Shown: in pieces, positions 15,806 to 21,689 of the stretch
Layout: each line of letters starts with the position of its first letter
How positions within the stretch are numbered: position 1 is the stretch's first letter
Source: Chlamydiota bacterium
GTDB taxonomy: Bacteria > Chlamydiota > Chlamydiia > Chlamydiales > Parachlamydiaceae
Direction of reading: 5' to 3'
Length of the DNA stretch: 21,689 nt
NCBI GenBank assembly: GCA_013286075.1
Contig: JABDGJ010000017.1
Coordinates: 1-21,689, forward strand
Made by a program: the position numbers and the translations under genes
Notes under the pieces: generated by a model
What the model saw: only the letters and a program-made list of their open reading frames with translations
The model's database searches: none
What the model was told of the DNA's origin: nothing

Positions 15806-16278
15806 AAAAATTAAACCATGAATTATTATTTTTTAATTAAACTGTATAATTATATTTTAATTTTTAACTATTAATTATTGTTAAATTTATTGTTGTCTAT
15901 ATGTTAATTTCAACAATCGTAATAACAATCCAAAAAAATGTTTTTTTATTAATAAAAAGAAAAGACTTGATTAAGATAGATTAAAAATTCTTAACACAAA
16001 TAGATCTATTTCGAGATCCGCTTTGATTAAAAATGAGTTAAACAGTCGAATGGAATTTCGAAAAAAATCTAAATAGAGAAATCGAAGAAAAAGGTTTGGT
16101 TTATATGATTTGCTTTTGTGAGGACTTCTGCAAGAGTCTAATATTCTTTTTGGTTGGTCGGGATATGGTATGTTTGGAGAACAAGGCTGGACATCGGATG
16201 ATGCATGAATAGTTAATTTAGCTACTCATAAGCACCCTAGGCGAGAAAAAAAGATTGAAAAACAGGCTCTATTTTAAG
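15806..16278. other. AT-rich gap without a clear gene
   Basis: About 470 bp between the 922-aa gene and the GNAT gene. The first 200 bp are very AT-rich and probably hold the promoter of the 922-aa gene. On the plus strand a 35-codon frame (16105-16212, MICFCEDFCKSL...) overlaps a second short frame (16122-16208) reading GLLQESNILFGWSGYGMFGEQ and then GWTSDDA and stop. The latter looks like the end of a real protein, but its upstream frame is closed by TGA. A decayed gene end is possible; nothing firmer can be said. Confidence 0.4.
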
Positions 16279-17058
16279 TTAAGATTCATGGTAAACTTTC
16301 ATGGTTTTAAGATCTTTAAAACCAAGTTTCTGATAAAGATACTTCGCATCGTTAGTCGCAGTTAAAACGCATTTATTAAAGCCTTTTTCTTGCGCATTTA
16401 GCATGGCCTTTAGAGTCATCGCTTTGCCTAAACCTTTTCCACGCATTTCTGGCAAAACAATTACATCAAATATGGAAGCCATCTCCTGATCGCAAAATAA
16501 GGATGATAGAGAGATTGGTTTTCCACTTTCATATCCAACAAAGAATGTTAAAGAACAGTCCTTAGATAATAACACAGCAGTAGATTGCTCATAGAAAGAT
16601 TGAATTGCTAGATGCTCATCAACAGGAATAATGTGATTGATAACGCTAATAATATTTTTCATTTCAGTCTGATCTTGCACTTGTCTGATATCAAAATCGG
16701 GATGGATAAGCATCGGTTTTTGCTTATTTAAATTACAAATCATTGCCCATTCTGTCTCATCCGTTACAAGGCCAAGGGCTAATAGTTCTTTTTCTAGCCA
16801 AGATGGCTCATTCTCAAAACCAATCCAGAAAGCATACGGCAATTTTTTTGATTTAAAGTAATCAATAGCAGCTTTGACAGATCGTTGATCACCGTCTTCA
16901 TTACAATAAACAATGTTAAACATGTTTGAATTTAGCCCACTGTCAATCAAAACTATATGGCCAAAAGTTTGTAGGGTCATTTGTTTGTTATGGCTTGCTA
17001 AATAAGAAAATTTTCTTTTTATATTACGATCAAATAATTTTAAAAATTCTTTATCCAT
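16279..17058 (-). CDS. GNAT-family N-acetyltransferase
   Basis: Transfers an acetyl group from acetyl-CoA to an unknown amine. The 259-aa protein has the GNAT motif A, FDVIVLPEMRGKGLGKAMTLKAMLNAQEKG (about 197-226), with the acetyl-CoA pyrophosphate loop R206-G-K-G-L-G211. It ends with the motif B-type ATNDAKYLYQKLGFKDLKTMKVY (about 234-256). Residues 1-160 probably form a degenerate N-terminal domain (SWLEKELLALGLVTDETEWAMICNL) like those of two-domain GNATs. It starts 22 nt after the stop of the chloramphenicol acetyltransferase gene and is probably cotranscribed with it. The substrate cannot be told from sequence; a drug-modifying role is possible given the neighbour. Confidence 0.88.
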   Translation of the reverse strand: MDKEFLKLFDRNIKRKFSYLASHNKQMTLQTFGHIVLIDSGLNSNMFNIVYCNEDGDQRSVKAAIDYFKSKKLPYAFWIGFENEPSWLEKELLALGLVTDETEWAMICNLNKQKPMLIHPDFDIRQVQDQTEMKNIISVINHIIPVDEHLAIQSFYEQSTAVLLSKDCSLTFFVGYESGKPISLSSLFCDQEMASIFDVIVLPEMRGKGLGKAMTLKAMLNAQEKGFNKCVLTATNDAKYLYQKLGFKDLKTMKVYHES

Positions 17059-17080
17059 CTAATAAATGCTATTGCTTTTA

Positions 17081-17734
17081 TCAAAACTCTTTTGAGAAAA
17101 AGTGATTCATGGTCTCTTGTAACTCATTAATAAATCTAGCTGTATGGTACCCATCACAAACAGCATGATGGGCTTGAATAGCAATCGGCAGCCATATTTT
17201 TCCATTTTGTTCGAAATATTTTCCTATTGTAAAAATCGGTAGGAGATACTTGGTAGCTGTAGGCAAATTTAAATTGAATCCTGTGAAGGATACCCATGGA
17301 ATACTTGAAATTGTAAAAATATTTGGTGGAGGGTTTGGTTTTGCAATAAATTTCTTAATTTTACCGTAATTCTCAACATCTAATAAGTATTGTTTATAGA
17401 AGTCGGAAAATGCAGGAGTGTATTCAGTCCAAATATTTGTAAACGTTTCATGATCTTTCTGCAAGATTGTATATGAAGGATAGAGAAGATCAAAGACTCC
17501 AACGTTGTCATTCGCATCAATAGAAGTACGAAATTCTTTATATCGGTTTACCATGACAGACAATAAATAAATCATTACGGGATAAAACTTGACACTTCTT
17601 TTCCTTATTTCATGAAAAAGAATCGTCAAATCCAAGTTTAAGGTCATACTATATGTACAAGGGACTTGAGTGAGATAATGTTCGAAATATTCTCTACGAT
17701 CCCATCGTGAGATATCTATCAACTTAAATTCCAT
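17081..17734 (-). CDS. cat: Chloramphenicol O-acetyltransferase, type A
   Basis: Inactivates chloramphenicol by acetyl-CoA-dependent 3-O-acetylation; a cytosolic trimer in the family. The 217-aa length is typical. The active-site box QAHHAVCDGYHTARFINELQ carries catalytic H190 and the structural D194 (equivalent to His195 and Asp199). IPWVSFTGFNLN supplies S149 (equivalent to Ser148), and CTYSMTLNLDLT with R10-W11 near the N-terminus is also conserved. Nothing essential is missing, so the enzyme should work. AAGGA lies about 12 nt before ATG 17734. The GNAT gene follows after 22 nt. The gene is unexpected in an obligate intracellular lineage and was probably acquired laterally. Some relatives annotated as cat act on other substrates. 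Confidence 0.93.
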   Translation of the reverse strand: MEFKLIDISRWDRREYFEHYLTQVPCTYSMTLNLDLTILFHEIRKRSVKFYPVMIYLLSVMVNRYKEFRTSIDANDNVGVFDLLYPSYTILQKDHETFTNIWTEYTPAFSDFYKQYLLDVENYGKIKKFIAKPNPPPNIFTISSIPWVSFTGFNLNLPTATKYLLPIFTIGKYFEQNGKIWLPIAIQAHHAVCDGYHTARFINELQETMNHFFSKEF

Positions 17735-17818
17735 GAAATGTCATGTCCTTTTTTTATTACTTGGAAAAGAGGCGGCCTATTTCAGTCGATCTCTTTTATT
17801 CTTACATGTTCTTCTTTA

Positions 17819-18043
17819 TTATTTTATATAAGCCTTTGGATGTTCCCACCACTGCTTACCATCATCAGGCCAAGACCATCTCTCTTCAAATAACTTGAAT
17901 TTTTTGGCATAGGCAGTATCTTGGGTATGATTCAAATGCCTTCGAAGTCTTCGATTGGCTTGTTTCTTCGCGGATCGCATAGCGATACCTTTTCCGCAGC
18001 AAGCTATGGAAATAATGGGATATTTTTTTTTAGAACGGCTCAT
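17819..18043 (-). CDS. Small basic protein of unknown function (74 aa)
   Basis: Begins MSRSKKKYPIISIACCGKGIAM, then RSAKKQANRRLRRHLNHTQD and ends WSWPDDGKQWWEHPKAYIK. The strongly basic middle suggests nucleic-acid or ribosome contact. The general shape (MSRS-K-P at the start, K-x-ANR-x-R in the middle) recalls small hypothetical proteins found in many bacteria and phages, but I cannot name a function. ATG 18043 is preferred over ATG 18076, whose added MYSPTIFFRYT is not part of that shape; no strong Shine-Dalgarno decides it. It sits between the cat gene and a frameshifted gene. Confidence 0.6.
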   Translation of the reverse strand: MSRSKKKYPIISIACCGKGIAMRSAKKQANRRLRRHLNHTQDTAYAKKFKLFEERWSWPDDGKQWWEHPKAYIK

Positions 18044-18079
18044 GGTGTATCGAAAAAATATCGTTGGTGAATACATTTT

Positions 18080-18579
18080 TCAGAAAGGAGCATTTGATGA
18101 TTTCCATGATAACTTGTCCAGAAAACATTTAGATATCTCTTCAAAAAGGATGCCATGCGCACTCGTAATAGTCTTCCATTGAACATCGCCATTTTCATTA
18201 AATTTATGAAGTGCTATTGGATTTCTAATACTTTCAATTACATTATCTAGTAGCTCATAAGCTGCAAAGACACTCAACACTGAAAAAACGGAACAGCAAA
18301 GGTTTTTGTAGCAACTGCGCAAGCTATCATTTGAATTATTGAGCCTCCAAAATGCCACTTACAAATAGTGGCAAATTTTCTTGAACTTGCCTCGAGTTGA
18401 ATAGCCTCATTTGGCGAGATTAGTATTACATTATTTATTGGAGGCAGAGGAAGTACTTCTGCTAATTGAATATTTTTAATTATTAAAGAAAGTCCTGGAA
18501 CAAGAACCAAATACGTTTGTGGTTTATTCCATGCATAGTCGATGTTTTCTAAACTTTGCCTAATACCTGAAAAATTCAT
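18080..18579 (-). pseudogene. Unknown protein gene broken by a frameshift at a homopolymer
   Basis: The first reading frame starts at ATG 18579, 4-5 nt after a strong AGAGGA (complement of 18583-18588). It runs through KWHFGGSIIQMIACAVATKTFAVPFF and stops soon after (TGA at 18274-18276). The next frame continues SVLSVFAAYELLDNVIESIRNPIALHKFNENGDVQWKTITSAHG to a stop at 18080. One extra T in the run of six T (A run at 18283-18288 on the plus strand) would join them into a protein of about 165 aa with a hydrophobic segment (IIQMIACAVATKTFAVPFFSVLSVFAAY). It is either a pseudogene, a slippage-read gene or a sequencing error. The product is not recognised. A promoter (18620-18647) precedes it. 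Confidence 0.6.
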
Positions 18580-18619
18580 ATATCCTCTTTGCCGAAGAAT
18601 CGTTAAAATTAAGTCCTTC

Positions 18620-18647
18620 ATTATACAGGTTTTGAGGTAAAAAACAA
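18620..18647 (-). promoter_or_regulatory. Candidate promoter for the frameshifted gene
   Basis: On the minus strand TTGTTT (18642-18647), a 16-bp spacer and a perfect TATAAT (18620-18625), about 40 nt before the ATG at 18579. Confidence 0.4.
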
Positions 18648-18756
18648 TTATTTTTTACTTAGATTTCGCTTAAACTTGATGATTTTCTTTAAAGCACCGG
18701 CAAGTGGACTCAAGAAATTCATATTAATACTCAACATCCCAATTCCAGATCCCAAC

Positions 18757-18798
18757 GCAGAGTTAGAAAGTCTACTTTAGAATTTTATAACGAATCCA
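18757..18798 (-). repeat. Direct repeat copy A (tail of the RibD-C pseudogene)
   Basis: 42 bp that on the minus strand encode WIRYKILK and stop, plus the first bases after the stop. It matches 20196-20234 except for a 3-bp AAG present only here. In this copy it is continuous with its parent gene. Confidence 0.85.
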
Positions 18799-19192
18799 TA
18801 GCACCCCTTCTTCCAATGTCTCAATTGATTGCAGTTGCAGTTTTGTAGCCATTCTATCAGCATGATCTGTTTCGGCATCGAGCAACCGTTGGAGTACCTA
18901 TACTTCCATCCGCAATAGGGACTATAACTAAGCTGAGTTCATCAATCAATCCAGCCTTTAAAAATGACCCATTTACTTTACCTCCACCATCAATGCGCAC
19001 TTTATTAATACCAAAAATGGCTTGCAGTTTGTGCAAGGCTAGCTTTAAATCTTTGGAACTAAAAGATAAAAAGCTCTCCGCAACATTACGTGAGCCATTT
19101 AAAATAATAAAGGCCACTTCGCAATTGGAAAAGTGTCCTGGGATGTGCCGATCCCAGGACAGCTTTAGACTTTTAAAGAGTTCGATTGGGTT
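18772..19192 (-). pseudogene. RibD C-terminal / DHFR-like reductase remnant, truncated and frameshifted
   Basis: A fragment of the RibD-C (dihydrofolate-reductase-like, NADPH-dependent) family. The upstream open part reads SLKLSWDRHIPGHFSNCEVAFIILNG. The core follows: DLKLALHKLQAIFGINKVRIDGGGKVNGSFLKAGLIDELSLVIVPIADGSIGTPT. At about 18884-18889 one extra base shifts the frame. The other frame continues LLDAETDHADRMATKLQLQS, then IETLEEGVLWIRYKILK and stop at 18772, which is the expected family ending. The N-terminal part of the domain, about 90 residues, is missing, and an in-frame stop lies at 19193-19195. The gene is therefore dead at both ends. Neighbouring fragments and the duplicated tail suggest a rearranged, decaying island. 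Confidence 0.85.
19135..19160. repeat. Perfect 10-bp hairpin with 6-nt loop
   Basis: GTCCTGGGAT, loop GTGCCG, ATCCCAGGAC. It is not followed by a T run on either strand, so it is not a simple intrinsic terminator. It lies inside the open frame of the RibD-C remnant near the start of its recognisable homology. It could be an operator, a recombination scar or coincidence. Confidence 0.6.
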
Positions 19193-19223
19193 CTATTGAT
19201 AGAATAGGATTGGCTTGTATCGA

Positions 19224-19532
19224 TTATCTAAATAAATTTGTGTAAGATGCAAAAATATAGCCTGCCACTCCCATAATAAGGGGTGCTCGAAGCTGCCATA
19301 ATCCTGTAGCAACTAAAGCTACACCTAAACCACAACAAAAACCATCGTCAGTTGTTCGTTCTTCATCCCTTCTCCAATGCGCTAAATTGCCTTCAGTCAT
19401 CTCAAACCATATAATTCTCATTCCCCCATTAATCCTATTGAAACCTTCAAGTTCGGTTGCAATTGGTGAATAAGGTGGAACCCATGATGGTTCATTTTCT
19501 TGTGGTCCTGGATATCGAGGCTGTATGTTCAT
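19224..19532 (-). CDS. Small membrane protein of unknown function (102 aa)
   Basis: Not recognised. A proline-rich polar N-terminus (MNIQPRYPGPQENEPSWVPPYSPIATELEGF) is followed by an acidic stretch (RRDEERTTDDG). A hydrophobic region follows at about 66-100 (FCCGLGVALVATGLWQLRAPLIMGVAGYIFASY) that could form one or two membrane helices. AAGGG lies about 9 nt before the ATG on the minus strand, which supports expression. It lies among gene fragments between the truncated hydrolase and the RibD-C remnant, yet is itself intact. Confidence 0.55.
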   Translation of the reverse strand: MNIQPRYPGPQENEPSWVPPYSPIATELEGFNRINGGMRIIWFEMTEGNLAHWRRDEERTTDDGFCCGLGVALVATGLWQLRAPLIMGVAGYIFASYTNLFR

Positions 19533-19626
19533 TTTATTATCCCTTTTTTAATGAATAATTTTAGTAACACTGGGTGATAAAATAATTGGTTGCAAGGCTC
19601 ATATATTGTTGAGACTAAAACATCTC

Positions 19627-20196
19627 TTAATTTCCAAAAACTTCTTGGAAAAATTGTTCAAGAATGGTGTTAAATTCTACAGGCTTTTCCATAAATACTG
19701 CATGACCAGCATTGGGAATTACATGTACCTTTTCTCTCCATAGATTTTTAAACTTTACCTGTTGAATGATGTAATCATTGTTAATACCCGCATCCTGCTC
19801 TCCTGCAATGACAGCTATAGGAAAAGGCCACTTGTTCACAATTTTCAATTCATTTTGTCCAACTCCTTTAAGGATGGATTGGGGATAAATTGTCTTAGCG
19901 CGATCATCCGTTTGCATAATAGCATCTACGATAAACTTTTTTTCTTTCGAATAATCGTAACCCGCAATTGTCGCAAATAGTTCAGCTTCTTCATACGTTA
20001 GATTTCCTTTTCCAAAACATTCAAGAATTTTTGGATTAGCAACTTTAAAACCTCGACTTAAACCTTGAGCAGAGATTTCAATAGGCGGTGTGCCAGTGAT
20101 CAATAACCCACGTAATTGTGGAAGACGAGAGGTTAACTCTAGAGCAACATGTCCTCCTAAAGACCATCCTACAACTATTACATTAGTCAGCTTCAG
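19627..20196 (-). pseudogene. Alpha/beta hydrolase, 5'-truncated
   Basis: The frame keeps the nucleophile elbow VVGWSLGGHVALEL, an acid in AVIAGEQDAGINND and the catalytic histidine in VIPNAGHAVFMEKPVEF, so the triad and C-terminal half are intact. Going upstream, the frame reads KLTNVIVVGWS and then runs into the duplicated RibD-C tail (20196-20234), which has in-frame stops. The N-terminal strands and oxyanion-hole loop, some 80-90 residues, are gone. A shorter start inside the frame at 20103 lies after the nucleophile and could not give an active enzyme. It is probably a rearrangement-born pseudogene. Confidence 0.85.
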
Positions 20197-20234
20197 CAGA
20201 GTTAGATCTACTTTAGAATTTTATAACGAATCCA
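20196..20234 (-). repeat. Direct repeat copy B (orphan RibD-C tail)
   Basis: 39 bp identical to 18757-18798 apart from a missing 3 bp. On the minus strand it lies 28 bp after the amine oxidase stop codon and fuses to the truncated alpha/beta hydrolase. The sequence on its 5' side does not match the parent RibD-C gene. Confidence 0.85.
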
Positions 20235-20262
20235 CTATCGCCTCTTTTTCTTTAAGCGTAGC

Positions 20263-21687
20263 TCAGTTCACTAAACAGGGAAGTTCATGGGAATTAAAAT
20301 GGGAATTTTTAGCCCTATGTGCAGCCTGAATCATGCGCGCGGCTCGCTTACCAGACCTGACAGCCCCACTCATCGTGCAAGGATCTTCCACATCTGTGTG
20401 TTCACCCGCAAAAAAGATCCCTTCATCACCACTTAGTGTCAATGATTTTATTTCAGGATCAGTAACGCCCTTTTTGAGAATAGGGCGAAACACATAGCGA
20501 ATGGTTTCCTCTCCAAGCTCGTGCGTTTTGTTGAAAAAATCACTTTGACCGGGACCATAATTAGAATAGCTCCCTTTAGAATAAGGCTCATTAATCCAAC
20601 TAATCCCAATGGGGCAATCATAAACATAATTGCGATCAGGATTGACAGACATAGCCTTTAAACCTAAGGGAAATTCAATACCGGGATAGAGGAGACGCAA
20701 AGCATCAATGTCATGATTCAAGACTTTAGCAAGGCTTATAGCCGAACTGTCATCAAAAATTCCCTCTTGGCCTCCATAATACCACGTCATGACTGACTGA
20801 TCGCGATTAAGCCAGGCGTAGCATTTAGATAACACGCCAAAGGTAGAAAATTGATTAGGAGGCAATTTGACGGGAATCAGCAACTTGGCGTTCGTTCCAT
20901 ATTGGAGAGTTTGAATGGCAAACCATTGATCGTCCGGAAAAAGTCCAATTTCTATTTCTACGTCTCTTAAAGTAGTGCAAGGAAGGGTCAGCAAAATAAT
21001 ATCTGCTTTTTTCATAACCCCATTAGTGAAATGGAGGCAAAATTTTTCCTCTAAAGTTTCGTAGGAAATTTTCTTTAAAACATGTTCATAGTGGATAGTA
21101 CCCTCTAAAGCATGCGTTAGAGCTTCTACTAATTCAGAGTTTCCACCCTCGATAGAGTGCAGGACGGAGACTTTGGGAGTATCGTAATACAGGCCTTTAT
21201 AAAATCTCCAAAAAGAAAAATCCAAATATTGAGGAGAAAGGTTACAAGTATCTGAGCCTTCGTAACCCCTAATCGCATTTTCCATAAGATTGCGCACGAG
21301 AAGGGATTTCCCTAAGAAAATGTTCAGCAAATCATTTAAAGAATGTACTTTTTCTGACTGGCGTTTAAGGAGCTCATAGTTCTCATCAGTAGGTACGGGG
21401 GCATTTTTAAAAATTTCCTGAGAAGGTGTCCGTTTTCCTTTGACAAGCAAGAAAGGAGAATAAGCTGTTTCAGAAGTGGAAATTTTTAATCCAAACTCTT
21501 CAATAAGCCCAAGAATATCATCTAGATGATCTCCATCGTCAAGACCTTTAGCTCCAAGTTCTTCATAACCATTTTGAAATTTTATCGTACATACCCGTCC
21601 GCCCGTTCTGTTCCGCGCCTCATAAAGCTCTGGATCATAGCCCTCTTTTTTTAATTGATAGGCTGCTGTGAGCCCAGCTAGCCCTGC
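20263..21687 (-). CDS. Flavin-containing amine oxidase family protein (5' end outside window)
   Basis: An FAD-dependent oxidoreductase of the monoamine oxidase / protoporphyrinogen oxidase-like superfamily. The visible frame enters from the right edge as AGLAGLTAAYQLKKEGYDPELYEARNRTGGRV, the end of the N-terminal FAD-binding motif with the GGR signature. It ends with the C-terminal FAD motif GDEGIFFAGEHTDVEDPCTMSGAVRSGKRAARMI. The middle part has the usual substrate domain (LLTLPCTTLRDVEI, about 475 residues visible in total). The first few tens of residues with the GxGxxG start are off-window. It looks intact. The substrate is unknown. The downstream region is a mosaic of gene fragments. Confidence 0.9.
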   Translation of the reverse strand, partial: AGLAGLTAAYQLKKEGYDPELYEARNRTGGRVCTIKFQNGYEELGAKGLDDGDHLDDILGLIEEFGLKISTSETAYSPFLLVKGKRTPSQEIFKNAPVPTDENYELLKRQSEKVHSLNDLLNIFLGKSLLVRNLMENAIRGYEGSDTCNLSPQYLDFSFWRFYKGLYYDTPKVSVLHSIEGGNSELVEALTHALEGTIHYEHVLKKISYETLEEKFCLHFTNGVMKKADIILLTLPCTTLRDVEIEIGLFPDDQWFAIQTLQYGTNAKLLIPVKLPPNQFSTFGVLSKCYAWLNRDQSVMTWYYGGQEGIFDDSSAISLAKVLNHDIDALRLLYPGIEFPLGLKAMSVNPDRNYVYDCPIGISWINEPYSKGSYSNYGPGQSDFFNKTHELGEETIRYVFRPILKKGVTDPEIKSLTLSGDEGIFFAGEHTDVEDPCTMSGAVRSGKRAARMIQAAHRAKNSHFNSHELPCLVN

Positions 21688-21689
21688 TC

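Noticed and set aside
17735..17818. Terminator hairpin AAAAGAG...CTCTTTT downstream of the 74-aa gene
   Set aside because: Only the outer 7 bp pair, the interior does not, and no T run follows cleanly.
18857..19117. RibD-C fragment as an intact 86-aa gene
   Set aside because: Its last nine residues are out of the family frame, and the true C-terminus continues in another frame to 18772.

Overview
The window looks like chromosome from an environmental, amoeba-associated member of the Chlamydiae (Parachlamydia/Protochlamydia type). The clues are AT-rich sequence, a cydA gene divergent from a folP-cdaA-ybbR-rsmE cluster, several large proteins that look lineage-specific, and many small palindromic elements and decaying genes. 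The taxonomic call is inference from gene content, not a database match.

Layout. 1-1002 (minus) is the N-terminal two thirds or so of cytochrome bd oxidase subunit CydA. 1065-4792 (plus) is a tight cluster: dihydropteroate synthase (folP), membrane diadenylate cyclase (cdaA), its partner YbbR, and the 16S rRNA m3U1498 methyltransferase RsmE. A 156-bp palindromic MITE-like element sits between folP and cdaA and has rewritten the end of folP. 4793-6037 is an inserted region. It holds one unknown 197-aa gene with a good promoter, two more palindromic elements, and a second copy of the last 72 bp of rsmE exactly 1000 bp downstream of the first. 6038-7629 (minus) carries an azoreductase and the ribosomal pair rplM-rpsI with promoter and terminator. 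7762-11184 (plus) is miaB followed by a 691-aa protein in which I see the residues of a protein-kinase/aminoglycoside-kinase fold. 11185-15805 (minus) is a periplasmic Cu/Zn superoxide dismutase lipoprotein and two unknown proteins of 320 and 922 aa.

15806-21689 reads as an accessory, partly decayed region, almost all on the minus strand. It has an intact chloramphenicol acetyltransferase followed by a GNAT acetyltransferase, a small basic protein, a gene frameshifted at a homopolymer, a truncated and frameshifted RibD-C/DHFR-like gene, a small membrane protein, a 5'-truncated alpha/beta hydrolase, and the 5'-incomplete end of a flavin amine oxidase. The tail of the RibD-C pseudogene is duplicated about 1.4 kb away, next to the truncated hydrolase.

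Themes. (1) Housekeeping genes are punctuated by small palindromic elements, two of which appear to have gone into TA dinucleotides at TAA stop codons. (2) Gene 3' tails are duplicated on the far side of inserted or rearranged cargo, at rsmE and at the RibD-C gene. (3) The kinase-like 691-aa protein and the 922-aa protein with a distinct C-terminal domain are the best candidates for undescribed functions, possibly host-directed. No rRNA, tRNA or CRISPR array was seen.
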